Origin: Bacteroidota bacterium
GTDB lineage: Bacteria > Bacteroidota > Ignavibacteria > UBA10030 > SZUA-254
NCBI GenBank assembly: GCA_036522515.1
Contig: DATDFQ010000038.1
Location: 1 to 43,707 of the forward strand
Reading direction: 5' to 3'
Length of the DNA stretch: 43,707 nucleotides
The notes below the pieces were generated by a model. The model was not told the DNA's origin. It worked only from the letters and a program-made list of their open reading frames with translations, and made no database searches. Below are positions 33,901 to 43,100 of the stretch, piece by piece; position 1 is the first letter of the stretch, and each line of letters opens with the position of its first letter. Made by a program: the position numbers and the translations under genes.

Positions 33901-36900
33901 TCAACGTCCCTGTGCCTGATCCTGTGCACCCCTTCGTGTCAGTTACGGTCACGCTGTAGGTGCCCGCCGTGCTTGTGCTGATCGTCGATGTCGTCGCACC
34001 GGTGCTCCAGCTAAAAGTCTTTGAACCGGTTCCGCCGGCCGGTGTGGCCGTCAACGTGGCGGGGAGTGCGCTCGCGCATGCTTCTTCATTCGCAACAGAC
34101 ACCGTCGGCTCCGGATTAACTGTCAATGTGCCCGTACCAGAACCAGTGCAACCCTTTGTGTCCGTCACTGTCACGCTGTACGTTCCTGCCGTGCTTGTGC
34201 TGATCGTCGATGTTGTGGCGCCGGTACTCCAGGAATATGTTACCGCCCCTGTTCCACCACTTGGTGTCGCCGTCAATGTTGCCGGTAAGGTGCTCGCACA
34301 TACGTCCGGACTATTGACAGAAACCATGGGGTTCGGGTCAACTGTCAATGTCCCTGACCCTGTTCCCGTGCACCCTTTCGTATCAGTTACCGTCACGGTG
34401 TAGGTGCCTGCCGTGCTCGTACTGATCGTCGATGTAGTTGCACCGGTGCTCCAGGCATATGTCACTGCGCCTGTTCCGCCGCTCGGCGTTGCAGTCAGCG
34501 TTGCGGGAAGCGCACTCGCACACATTTCCTCGTTCCCCACCGATACCGTCGGGTTTGGATGGATTGTCAACGACCCGGTACCTGATCCTGTGCACCCCTT
34601 CGAGTCTGTTACTGTCACGCTGTAGGTACCGGCGGTGCTTGTGCTGATCGTCGATGTCGTCGCTCCGGTGCTCCAGGAATAGGTGTAGCCGGGTGTACCG
34701 CCGCTCGGTGTTGCGGTCAGCGTAGCCGGCAGGGCGCTCGTGCAAACCTCGGGACTATTGACGCCCACCGTTAGTGAAGAACCCACCGTCAATGTGCCTG
34801 AGCCCGATCCGGTGCAGCCTTTCGTATCCGTTACCGTCACGGAATACGTGCCAGCCGTACTTGTGCTGATAGTTGATGTCGTGGCGCCGGTGCTCCAGAA
34901 ATATGTCACTGCGCCTGTCCCGCCGCTCGGTGTGGCGGTCAGTGTCGCAGGAAGCGCACTCGCGCATGCTTCCACGTCCGCTACTGCTACGGTGGGGTTC
35001 GGATCAACTGTCAGTGTGCCCGTTCCTGTCCCGGTGCATCCTTTCGTATCTGTGACCGTCACCGTGTATGTACCCGCCGTGCTCGTGCTGATTGTCGAGG
35101 TCGTTGCTCCGGTACTCCACGCAAAGGTCGAAGCGCCCGTCCCACCGCTTGGCGTTGCTGTCAGAGTAGCCGGTAGGGCGCTAGCACATACTTCAGGGCT
35201 GTTAACAGAAACCGTCGGGTTGGGATTGACTGTCAATGTGCCCGTACCTGTTCCCGTACACCCCTTGGTATCGGTTACAGTCACCGTGTATGTGCCCGCC
35301 GTGCTCGTGCTGATCGTCGATGTGGTCGCTCCAGTACTCCATGCGAACGTCTTCGATCCGGTTCCACCCGCCGGCGTAGCCGTCAACGTGGCAGGCAGTG
35401 CACTCGCGCATACTTCGACGTTGCCAACCGAAACCGTGGGATTCGGATTGACCGTGAGTGTGCCTGATCCTGACCCTGTACAGCTGTTTGAATTGGTCAC
35501 CGTCACTGAGTACGTCCCCGCCGTACTCACGCTGATCGTGGAGGTTGTTGCGCCGCCTGGACTCCATAAATACGCTGTCGCCGGACCGTTCGATGTGACC
35601 GTTGCCGTCAGTGTGGCTGAGCTCCCGCTGCAAACCTCCGGGCTATTTACGGAGATCACCGGAGGGGTACATTCATCCCCCAAAGCGAAATCGCTCAGAG
35701 TCGTCAGCCCGGTCGTGGTGTAATTTGGCGAAGAGAAGGAAGTCGGGAACGCAACGATGGTGGAAATGTCCTTTTTCAGTATCCTCGGAGTGCCTGTCGG
35801 ACTGAATCCGGTTCCATCCAGAGTAATATCATAGGTAAATGCGCTTCCGCCGGATTGCGTGACAGTCCAAAATCTCGACGCATAGAGTGCAGTGTTCGGG
35901 GGAATCGTTCCTGTGAGAGCAGACTCGAATTGCTCTGCCGTCACGGTGCTGGTACCGGTGAGGCCTGTATAATTGAGTGTAGCAGGCCGCCAGTTCCCTC
36001 CCTTGCCGATGGGGAAATTCTTCGAGCCGGTGCCGCTGTAGACGCGCGCAAGTTTTCCGCTGACGTGAGATGAATTACTCCCCGTACTTGCGGTGCCCGA
36101 TGAACCGATCGTGATTGTCCGATTATTTGTAACCCCATCGATGATCCCGCTCGTGAGGGTCAGAGCGCCATTGACCGTGGCATCTCCGGCAGAGAGCGTA
36201 ATCCCGTTCGAGTTATTGACCTTGAGGTTTCCGTAGGTGAGCGCGCTCAGATTTTGCGCCGCCCCCCCGGCGTATTCGACAGTCAGATTGGTGAGCGTCT
36301 TATTGGTAATCGTGTACTGTGAAGAGAAATCGGCAGTCGCTGCCGTCCTGGTAACTTTTGCTGTGCCTGTACCGGTCAGAGTCCCGGTGCCGCTCACAAT
36401 TACTGCCGGTGCTGGACTCAGAAGAGTAGCCGCGCCGTTCAAGTTCAGTGTGCCGCTTGCGCTGAAATTTGTGCTTACCGAGATTGCCCCGGTCGTGTTG
36501 GTGATCGCTACACCGCTGAAGGTCGTTGCGGTCGCCCCGCTGATCGTCTGAGGAGATGTGCCATTAAACGTCACAGTGCCTGTTCCTGGTGTAAACGTGC
36601 CTCCGTTTGTCCAATCTCCACCGACATTGAACGCGGCCGTGTTGCTTGCTGTCAATGTTCCTGATGTGATGGTCAGGGTCCCTGTCAGGTTCACGATGGT
36701 ATTGTTAGTCGCAAGTGAGCTCGAGCTGCTGAGACTCCAATTCCCTCCGACTGTCAGAGTTCCCAAGGCGGGTGTCTTAGTCCCCGCGCCACTAAATGTG
36801 AGGTTCTTGTATGAAGGTGTTGTGGATACGGCCTGGGCTACTGCGGAGGCGTATTCGACTGTCGTTCCGGAAGCGATATTGATCGTGCCGTAACCTGGGA

Positions 36901-39532
36901 ACGCCGTCCCCACCGTTGCGGATCCAAGCTTGTAGGTGCCAGATGTCAAATTAAGGACCGAAGAGGCATTCGGGGTGATTACAAGCCCTCCATCGCTGAA
37001 GATGCTGCTGGCGGTCACATCGCCGATCGTGAGAGTTGTGATCGTTGATGCCGCGCCGAGCGTGAGGCCCGCAGTGTTGTTCGATTTTAGAGTTATGTAG
37101 GCAGCCCCTTTAGTGGTCTGAGCCGATGTGCCATTATAGTTAACGACATTCCCCGACGCGGTGGCTGTTAAGACACCGGTTGCCAACAGAGGTCCGGCGA
37201 TGTTAAGCACGCTATTCGTCCCTTGAGTCCAGCCAGAGGAGGAGTTCCCTCCTGTTATTCCACCTGCGGCGGTGCTCGTTACGGCTCCATTATTGGTCAT
37301 GACGATGCTATTGCCCAGAGCGATGGTACCAGGAAAGGACAGAATGGCGGTGGATGCCACTGTCTTATTGGCGGTGACCGCAAGCGATGTCGCATCGGTA
37401 ATGGAACCGGTGCCGTCAATGGTTGCGCCGGCCGTCGTACTGAGCGTGATCGCGCCCGTGCCGCTGAGTGTTCCGTTGACTGTTAGGTTTCCTCGCTGGT
37501 CCAAAGTAAACGTCGAGAGACTGAGGGTCGGACCCGCGTTCACGCTCAACGCACTTGCGACGGTGGTGTTTGAACCGAACGTCTTTGTTCCGCCTCCGGA
37601 GATTGTGAGATTGTTGAATGTGGTGGCGGTGCTCGGTAATGCCTGGACACCTGCTCCGTCAAAGTTAACCGTTCCCGTTCCTGCGGTAAATGTACCTGTG
37701 CCGGACCAGTTTCCGGCAACAGCCAGGGTAGACGTCGTCCCGCCGTTTAATGTTCCTGCTGTGAGGGTTACATTTCCCGAAACTGTGTGCGAAAGATTGG
37801 TTCCGAGATTGAGCGTCCCCCCCGATCCGCTCATCGTCAACGACGCGACAGAGATCCCGCTCGTGGTGAGGGTCGTGGTATTTGCCGTCGCGGTATAGCT
37901 AAGACCGCCTGTTGTAGTGAAGCCTGAAACGTTATGGTTTGCGACAGCCCCGCTGATAATGACGTTACTCGACCCGAAATTGAGCGTGGCGGCAGGGAAG
38001 GTGTTTGCGAGTGTTCCCTGAACGGTCAAGTCTCCGCTCGTCCCGGCGGTCCCGGACCCGCTGAATGTCAGGTTCTGATATGTCAGGCCCGCATCAAAAG
38101 TAGGATTCGCGTTCGAGTATTGGACAGTGCTGCCCGCATTAATGGTCCGTGTCTCGAAACTTGTATAGGATCCTGCGAATGTGGAGGCATCCACGATCAA
38201 GGTACCCGACAAACTCATGGTGTTCGTGCCGCTTCCGGTAAACAGGTTTCCACTGGGATCTAGCGTCGTACTGGTCGCGACGGAGAGCGTGCCGTTAATT
38301 GTGACCGGGCCCGCTGCCGTCTTGGTGCCAGCACCGCTAAGATTCAACGTGCCGTAAGTCTCTCCGGAGACCGATTGGTTTGTGCCACTGTAATTAACGA
38401 CGCTCGTCGAACCGAGAGTGTGCGTCGTGTAACTGGCGGGGAAACTGTTGGTTCCGCCGATAGTCAGCGTTGCGCCGCTCGCCACGGTCAAAGTGCCACC
38501 TGCCGATGAGCGGTCCGCTGTAAATGTCGAGAGGTTGAGTGTACCAGCCGAAATGTTCAGATCCTCGTCGATTGTGAGATTATTTCCAGCCGTCTTGGCG
38601 CCAGCACCGGAGATTTTCAGATTCTTATACGAAGGTGTTGCTGAGACCGTCTGCGCGACTGCGGAGGCATACTCGATAGTAGTTCCAGCCGAAATGTTCC
38701 TCGTGGCAAACGCGGGGAAAGTCGTGGCAGCGGCGCCACCCAACTGGAAAGTCCCGGATGTTAGATTGAGTGTGCCGGTTGAGGTAACCTGAAAACCACC
38801 ATCACTGAATATGCTGTTCGCGGTGACATCACCAATGGTGAGCGTAGTAAGGGTCGTCGCCGCTGCGAGGGAAATGCCCGCAGCGTTATTGCTCTTGAGG
38901 GTGATGTAAGTCCCTCCCGCGATAGACTGAGCACTCGTTCCATTGCAGTTTACCGTGCTCGTCGTTCCGGGAGTAAAGGTTCCGGCATTTGAAAAGTCCC
39001 CCTGGAGTATCATTGTGCCGGCGCCGCTGAAGGCTACGAGCCCTTTGTTATTGACGGTCAGGGTGCCATTTATCTGGAAAGTCCCTGTACTCACATTTAT
39101 TGTCCCGCCAGCGGTCGATCCGCCTCCGGAGCCGACATTCGCAGTTCCTTGAACAGTCAACGTTTGAGCGCCGACATTGATGAAATTATCCGTGGAGTTG
39201 TTCGTCGGCGCGATCGAAAGGTTGCCCGAGATTGTCAGCGAACCGGCTGCCCCGAGTGTCAATGTTCCAGACGCAGTCGTGCCAAATGTCAGCGAGGCAA
39301 TGGTCACCGATGTGGTGATCGTCGGCTGGAAGGTTATTGTGCCCGTTCCGATCTCCACCGCATCCGCTGAACTGGGCGGTGTGCTCGGTGTGCCGGTCAC
39401 CACAGTCCAGTTGCCTGCCGTCGCCCATGCTGTGCTCGTCCCTCCTGACCAGCGGACAGTTCCGGCGCCCAGAGCGAGTGATGCGGAGATGAAAGTGATT
39501 GCTAGAAGGAATAAAAGAGTAGATTTATTCAT
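27944..39532 (-). CDS. Giant SprB-repeat surface protein with T9SS sorting domain
   Basis: A 3862-residue exported protein. In order: signal peptide (1-22, ending SLALG); about 1270 residues of Gly/Thr/Ser-rich beta-strand repeats of the kind found in beta-solenoid surface proteins (recurring YKNLxxSGAGxKT, TLTIGDVTAxSIFSDGG); then 24 SprB-type repeats of 74 residues (1294-3068), each with two Cys. These are followed by an Ig-like domain (about 3069-3160), a second Ig-like domain with TTPNPSVFGQSVIFSDTV (about 3160-3250), two InlB-B-like repeats (about 3250-3400), about 370 residues I do not recognise, and a type A T9SS sorting domain (ELRQNYPNPFNPTTTIEF to the end). SprB in Flavobacterium is a gliding adhesin; a role in adhesion is inferred. 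GAGGGG precedes the ATG. A shorter or equally long paralog lies directly upstream. Confidence 0.92.
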   Translation of the reverse strand: MNKSTLLFLLAITFISASLALGAGTVRWSGGTSTAWATAGNWTVVTGTPSTPPSSADAVEIGTGTITFQPTITTSVTIASLTFGTTASGTLTLGAAGSLTISGNLSIAPTNNSTDNFINVGAQTLTVQGTANVGSGGGSTAGGTINVSTGTFQINGTLTVNNKGLVAFSGAGTMILQGDFSNAGTFTPGTTSTVNCNGTSAQSIAGGTYITLKSNNAAGISLAAATTLTTLTIGDVTANSIFSDGGFQVTSTGTLNLTSGTFQLGGAAATTFPAFATRNISAGTTIEYASAVAQTVSATPSYKNLKISGAGAKTAGNNLTIDEDLNISAGTLNLSTFTADRSSAGGTLTVASGATLTIGGTNSFPASYTTHTLGSTSVVNYSGTNQSVSGETYGTLNLSGAGTKTAAGPVTINGTLSVATSTTLDPSGNLFTGSGTNTMSLSGTLIVDASTFAGSYTSFETRTINAGSTVQYSNANPTFDAGLTYQNLTFSGSGTAGTSGDLTVQGTLANTFPAATLNFGSSNVIISGAVANHNVSGFTTTGGLSYTATANTTTLTTSGISVASLTMSGSGGTLNLGTNLSHTVSGNVTLTAGTLNGGTTSTLAVAGNWSGTGTFTAGTGTVNFDGAGVQALPSTATTFNNLTISGGGTKTFGSNTTVASALSVNAGPTLSLSTFTLDQRGNLTVNGTLSGTGAITLSTTAGATIDGTGSITDATSLAVTANKTVASTAILSFPGTIALGNSIVMTNNGAVTSTAAGGITGGNSSSGWTQGTNSVLNIAGPLLATGVLTATASGNVVNYNGTSAQTTKGAAYITLKSNNTAGLTLGAASTITTLTIGDVTASSIFSDGGLVITPNASSVLNLTSGTYKLGSATVGTAFPGYGTINIASGTTVEYASAVAQAVSTTPSYKNLTFSGAGTKTPALGTLTVGGNWSLSSSSSLATNNTIVNLTGTLTITSGTLTASNTAAFNVGGDWTNGGTFTPGTGTVTFNGTSPQTISGATATTFSGVAITNTTGAISVSTNFSASGTLNLNGAATLLSPAPAVIVSGTGTLTGTGTAKVTRTAATADFSSQYTITNKTLTNLTVEYAGGAAQNLSALTYGNLKVNNSNGITLSAGDATVNGALTLTSGIIDGVTNNRTITIGSSGTASTGSNSSHVSGKLARVYSGTGSKNFPIGKGGNWRPATLNYTGLTGTSTVTAEQFESALTGTIPPNTALYASRFWTVTQSGGSAFTYDITLDGTGFSPTGTPRILKKDISTIVAFPTSFSSPNYTTTGLTTLSDFALGDECTPPVISVNSPEVCSGSSATLTATVTSNGPATAYLWSPGGATTSTISVSTAGTYSVTVTNSNSCTGSGSGTLTVNPNPTVSVGNVEVCASALPATLTATPAGGTGSKTFAWSTGATTSTISTSTAGTYTVTVTDTKGCTGTGTGTLTVNPNPTVSVNSPEVCASALPATLTATPSGGTGASTFAWSTGATTSTISTSTAGTYTVTVTDTKGCTGTGTGTLTVDPNPTVAVADVEACASALPATLTATPSGGTGAVTYFWSTGATTSTISTSTAGTYSVTVTDTKGCTGSGSGTLTVGSSLTVGVNSPEVCTSALPATLTATPSGGTPGYTYSWSTGATTSTISTSTAGTYSVTVTDSKGCTGSGTGSLTIHPNPTVSVGNEEMCASALPATLTATPSGGTGAVTYAWSTGATTSTISTSTAGTYTVTVTDTKGCTGTGSGTLTVDPNPMVSVNSPDVCASTLPATLTATPSGGTGAVTYSWSTGATTSTISTSTAGTYSVTVTDTKGCTGSGTGTLTVNPEPTVSVANEEACASALPATLTATPAGGTGSKTFSWSTGATTSTISTSTAGTYSVTVTDTKGCTGSGTGTLTIHPNPTVSVGNEEMCASALPATLTATPSGGTGAVTYDWSTGATTSTISTSTAGTYSVTVTDTKGCTGSGSGTLIVHPNPTVAVGDEDVCASALPATLTATPSGGTGAVTYAWSTGATTSTISTSTAGTYSVTVTDTKGCTGSGSGTLTVGSSLTVGVNSAEVCASTLPATLTATPSGGTPGFTYSWSTGATTSTISTSTAGTYSVTVTDSKGCTGSGTGMLTIHPNPTVSVGNEEMCASALPATLTATPSGGTGAVTYDWSTGATTSTISTSTAGTYSVTVTDTKGCTGSGSGTLTVDPNPTVAVADEDVCASALPATLTATPTGGTGAVTYSWSTGATTSTISTSTAGTYSVTVTDTKGCTGSGSGTLTIGSSLTVGVNSPEVCTSALPATLTATPSGGTPAYTYSWSTGATTSTISTSTAGTYSVTVTDSKGCTGSGTGTLTVHPNPTVSVGNEEMCASALPATLTATPSGGTGAVTYSWSTGATTSTISTSTAGTYSVTVTDTKGCTGTGSGTLTVDPNPTVSMANEDVCASALPATMTATPSGGTGTVTYAWSTGATTSTISTSTAGTYSVTVTDTKGCTGSGSGTLTVSSSLTVGVNSPDVCASTLPATLTATPSGGTPAYAYSWSTGATTSTISTSTAGTYSVTVTDTKGCTGSGTGTLTINPNPTVAVGNVEVCSSTLPATLTATPSGGTGAVTYAWSTGATTSTISTSTAGTYSVTVTDTKGCTGSGSGTLTVDPNPTVSVANQDVCASALPATLTATPSGGTGAVTYAWSTGATTSTISTSTAGTYSVTVTDTKGCTGSGSGTLTVSSSLTVGVNSPAVCTSALPATLTATPSGGTPAYTYSWSTGATTSTISTSTAGTYSVTVTDTKGCTGSGTGTLTVNPNPTVSVGNVEVCASTLPATLTATPSGGTGAVTYAWSTGATTSTISTSTAGTYSVTVTDTKGCTGTGSGTLTVDPNPTVSVANVERCASALPATLTATPAGGTGAVTYAWSTGATTSTISTSTAGTYSVTVTDTKGCTGSGTGTLTVDPNPTVSVANVAACASALPSTLTATPAGGTGAVTYAWSGGATTSTISTSTAGTYSVTVTDTKGCTGSGTGSLTVNPNPTVSVDSVQACAGNSATITATPAGGTGSKTFAWSTGATTSTISVSTAGNYSVTVTDTKGCTASGFGKLTVNALPAISADPTNQTVTSGSSASFSVTATGAGLTYQWRMATVNLVNGGNISGATSATLTINPAAAADAGSYDVVVSGTCPPSKTSNPATLTVNRIPTTSSLTTTPNPSVFGQSVIFSDTVKGGATTGLVYFKVDGLVVDSAAINGSGIALVSKSNLAIGTHAILARYNGSASYDTSTSNTVSQVVKPDTFTIAASAGLHGTINPSGNVKAARGSNKSFSMVPSSGYHVDSVIVDGAKVDSTASYTFINVTANHTIRATFAQSTFTITASAGANGTITPSGAVVVNAGASQAFAITGNTGYRVLDVVVDGSSVGTATNYSFTNVSADHTISATFEVSPAYATMYRSFRADSIVASKDNKGKPNKYVARKPDKVDFLFVVRNDSVAITDFHVEFSIAIDTSRPFFTVPASTISNGDLGKMKKWNFTFASPLAPGDSVRVQAFGNKGKLQKVGKYWWTRSTVKNGPNHKNPFFVRNQPKLPMPNRINALAENFAFSGFMSTNGLLVGKDRTLDSAKQYGWLLSPKYTNVVKTLSDKTGPHTTAAHGFNVLVNGKPVLKRHTQLPPATFNDVLLADMIALKISIVASQLEKTPLGFGELIYNDGTANPLNGLMIKEIAHVGDSLMMGSYSGGIHVFADQAAFDTLDYTIKRINNAFEGPMDTVKFSDSLKLKGVRALADVPYLRSNSSAVPEKLQPVQVINLELPLSFELRQNYPNPFNPTTTIEFQLSDPAVVTLKVYNIVGQTVATLLENQQMEDGEQQVEFNASTLASGIYFYRIFVEQPANLEDGIPSNYHSTTRKMILVK
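30329..35653 (-). repeat. Array of 24 tandem 222-bp repeats coding for SprB-type domains
   Basis: Twenty-three units encode 74 residues and the last encodes 73, which accounts exactly for 5325 bp. The consensus unit runs from (S/A/G)V through CASALPATLTATP, GGTGAVTYAWSTGATTSTIS, TSTAGTYSVTVTDTKGCTG and LTVDPNPTV. Units 9-21 show a higher-order period of three: a GNEEM/GNVEV unit, an A(D/N)xDV unit ending (G/S)SSLTV, and a VNSPxV unit with GGTPxYTYSW. The protein sequence is far better conserved than the codons. Confidence 0.93.
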
Positions 39533-39708
39533 AGATACCCCTCGGTGGAATGGTATGGGTCGAAGCGAGACGGTGGCTGTATCAAGTTTTTCTATTTAGT
39601 TTTCCGTATTGATGGATTCGGATTTGAGATAAAGGTTCGAATGCCTTCTTGAAATTGTGGTGATGGAGAGGATAGGGGGATGACACCCACCTCCAAATAA
39701 TTCCCCCG

Positions 39709-39743
39709 AAAAAATGGCCGGGCTTTCGTTGGTGGAAAGCCCC
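39709..39743 (-). terminator. Hairpin with U-tract upstream of the giant gene: terminator or leader attenuator
   Basis: On the minus strand GGGCTTTC (39742-39735) pairs with GAAAGCCC (39727-39720) across a 7-nt loop. Six T follow 5 nt after the stem (39714-39709). It lies about 180 nt upstream of the giant gene's ATG and about 370 nt beyond the stop of the upstream paralog. It could be a second terminator for that gene or a conditional terminator in the leader of the next. Confidence 0.4.
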
Positions 39744-39998
39744 TTAAACATACGAATTGGGGTGCGAATTATCAAGTATAACTGCTGTTTTTCCGATGTT
39801 TGGCGAAAAAAAAATCTATCATGCAAAGGCTCGAGGATGAAGCTATAGGATAGAAGATATCACTACTTGAGGAGAGAGTTTGTGACAAATATCAAATTGG
39901 GGGCCTAATCTTACCCCTTTCTGACCAAATATGCCTGGTACGGGCTGTTTTACCCGGTCGTTCGTTCCATACAGGGGGTTGCATTGGAATCAAAAGAG

Positions 39999-40036
39999 GA
40001 GCCGATCCCTTCCCCGGAAGGGGAAAGGATCGGCTC
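39999..40036 (-). terminator. Hairpin terminator after the second giant gene
   Basis: GAGCCGATCC (39999-40008) pairs with GGATCGGCTC (40027-40036), and the inner bases CTTCCCC/GGGGAAAG extend the stem. It lies 73 bp past the stop, the same place as the related hairpin of the other paralog. No strong T-run follows on the minus strand. Confidence 0.55.
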
Positions 40037-40109
40037 TCGATGGTCGTGCAGTGCTCCGGTCCCGCGGAGACTTGCAGAGCCTCAGCGCAGGCGGTGGTGA
40101 AATTCCCTG

Positions 40110-43100
40110 CTACTTGATCAACAGCATCTTCTTCGCGCTGCTGAAGTAACTCGAGGGTATCCCATCGTCCTCGTTCCCGATCTGCTCGGCAATTATCCTG
40201 TAGAAATAGACTCCCGAGGAGAGCTTCGAGGCGTTGAACTGAACCTGCTGCTCTCCGTCATCCATTTGCTGATTGTCAAGCAACGTCGCCACTTCCTGGC
40301 CCACGGTGTTATACACCTTCAGCGTGACAACCGCCGGGTTCGATAACGAGAACTCGATCGTGGTCGTCGGATTGAACGGGTTCGGATAGTTCTGCCTCAA
40401 TTCGGAACTGAGCGGCAGATCGAGGTTGATCACCTGGACCGGCTGGAGCTTCTCGGGCACGACGGTTGAGTTGGACCTGAGATACGGTACATCCGCAAGG
40501 AGACGGACTCCCTTCAACTTCAGAGAATCGGAAAACTTCACCGTATCCATCGGACCTTCGAACGCATTGTTGATGTTCTGGACCGTCGAGTCGAGGAGAT
40601 GGAACGTCGCCGCGTCAGGGAACAGGTGTACACCCGCGCTGTAGGAGCCCATCATCAGCGAGTCGCCTGCGTGAGCAATCTCCTTGATCATCAGTCCGTT
40701 GAACTGGTTCGAGCCGCCGTCGTTGTAAATCAGCTCCCCGAACCCGAGCGGTGTCTTTTCAAGCTGGCTCGCCACGATGCTAATCTTCAACGCGATCATG
40801 TCCGCAAGAAGGACATCGTTAAACGTTAGAGGCGGCAATTGGGTATGGCGCTTGAGAACCGGCTTGCCGTTTACAAGTACGTTGAATCCGTGGGCGGCTC
40901 CGGTATGACGTCCGGTCTTGTCGCTTAACGTTTTCACGACGTTCGTATACTTGGGCGACTGCAGCCACCCGTACTGTTTCGCACTGTCCAGACTCCGGTC
41001 TTTTCCGACAAGAAGCCCGTTGGTCGACGCAAATCCGCTGAATGCGAAGTCTTCGGCCAGCGCGTTGATCCTGTTCGGCATGGGCAGCTTGGGCTGGTTC
41101 CTCACGAAGAACGGGTTCTTATGGCTCGGTCCGGTTTGCACCGACGCCTTCGTCCAGTAATACTTGGAGACCTTCTGGAACTTCCCCTTGTCTCCGAATC
41201 CCGACACGCTCACCGAATCTCCGACCGAGAGCGGAGAACTGAACGTGAAGTTCCATTTCTTCAACTTCGAATCCGTTGTGGATATTGTCGAAGCGGGGAC
41301 CGTGAAGAAGGGTCTCGACGTGTCGATTGCGATCGAGAACTCGACATGGAAATCGGTTATGGCAACGGAGTCGTTCCGCACGACGAAGAGGAAGTCCACC
41401 TTATCCGGTTTCCGGGCTACGTACTTGCCGGCCTTCCCCTTGTTATCTCTCGCAAGCGCGATGCTATCGGCCGCGAAGGAGCGGTAGGCGATCGCGTAGG
41501 CCGGGCTCACCTCAAACGTCGCCGAGATCGTGTGATCGGTTGCCACGTTCGTGAATGAATAGTTCGTAACCGTTCCGACCGAGCTGCCGTCGACCTCGAC
41601 GTCCAGCACGCGATACCCGGTGTTCCCGGTGATCGCGAACGCCTGGTTTCCGCCGGCGTTGACCACGACCGCCCCGGAAGGAGTGATCGTCCCGTTGGCG
41701 CCCGCCGAAGCCGTGATCGTAAACGTGCTCTGGGCGAACGTCGCGCGAATTGTGTGGTTTGCGGTCACGTTGATAAACGTGTAGCTCGCCGTCGAATCAA
41801 CCTTTGCGCCGTCGACGATCACGCTATCCACATGGTAACCGCCGCTCGGGGTGACCGAGAAGCTCCTATTCGATCCTCGAGCCGCCTTGACGTTGCCGGA
41901 CGGGTTGATCGTGCCATGAAGCCCCGCCGAGGCCGCGATTGTAAACGTATCCGGCTTGACAACCTGAGAGACCGTGTTTGACGTACTCGTATCAAAGCTT
42001 GCCGACCCGCCGTAGAAGGCTGCGACGGCATGCGTTCCGATTGCAAGGTTCGACTTCGAAACGAGAGAGATTCCGCTTCCGTTTACGGCAGCCGAATCGA
42101 CCACAAGCCCGTCCACCTTGAAGTAGACCAGACCGGTTGTCGCCCCGCCCTTCACCGTGTCGCTGAAGATCACCGATTGGCCAAAGACTGAGGGATTCGG
42201 AGTCGTGGTCAAAGAACCTGTGGTCGGGATCCTGGTCACAGTCAGCGTCGCCGCGGTCGATGTCTTGGAAGGCGGACACGTCCCTGAGACAACCACGTCA
42301 TAGGAACCCGCATCCACTGTTGCGGCCGGGTTCACCGTAAGAGTTGCTGTCGTCGCACCCGAGATATTCCCACCGTTCACCAGGTCCACTCCACCCTTGC
42401 GCCATTGATAGGTCAACCCTGCGCCCGTCGCGGTCACAGAGAAACTCGCAGAACCCCCCGATGTAACCGTCTGGTTCGTGGGATTTGAGGAGATGGCCGG
42501 CAGTGCGTTCACGGTCAGTTTACCGAATCCCGAGGCGGTGCAGCCCTTGGTATCAGTTACCGTCACCGAGTAATTGCCTGCAGTGCTGACACTGATTGTC
42601 GAAGTGGTCGCACCCGTGCTCCAGGAGAATGCCGCCGCGCCTGTTCCGCCAGCCGGTGTCGCCGTCATCGTGGCCGAATTCCCGGCGCACGCCTGTACGC
42701 TGTCAACCGAGACAGTGGGGTTCGGGTTTACAGTCAGAGTTCCTGAACCCGAGCCTGTGCATCCTTTCGTGTCTGTCACTGTCACCGAGTAGGTGCCTGC
42801 AGTGCTCGTACTGATCGTCGATGTCGTCGCTCCCGTGCTCCAGGCATATGTCACCGCGCCCGTCCCGCCTGCCGGTGTGGCGGTGAGCGTAGAAGGAAGC
42901 GCACTTGCGCATGCTGCGACATTAGCCACTGATACCGTCGGATTCGGATCAACCGTCAGTGTCCCGGTGCCTGATCCTGTGCAACCCTTTGTATCTGTCA
43001 CAGTCACACTGTAGGTGCCCGCCGTGCTTGTACTGATCGTCGATGTAGTTGCACCGGTACTCCAGGCATACGATACCGCGCCGGTCCCTCCAGCTGGTGT

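Larger units (their letters stand above)
39533..40109. other. 577-bp gap between the two giant genes
   Basis: AT-richer than the flanking genes. On the minus strand it holds the terminator of the upstream gene (39999-40036), a hairpin followed by six T (39709-39743), and the start region of the downstream giant gene with GAGGGG 5 nt before its ATG. A TATACTTG at 39780-39773 could be a -10 (or Bacteroidota -7) box but lacks a convincing upstream partner. An open frame at 39596-39826 has no recognisable product. Confidence 0.5.

Noticed and set aside
30329..35653. Regular 222-bp repeats as a possible CRISPR or satellite array
   Set aside because: The period is in frame, the repeats encode a conserved domain with conserved Cys, and there are no unique spacers between short identical repeats.
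30630..35723. Plus-strand frames reading Val/Pro-rich repeats (VPAVLVLIVDVVAPVLQAYV type)
   Set aside because: Antisense translation of the SprB repeats; periodic only because the sense strand is.
39596..39826. A 76-codon minus-strand frame between the giant genes
   Set aside because: No domain, overlaps the hairpin and the leader region, low-complexity start, no ribosome-binding site.
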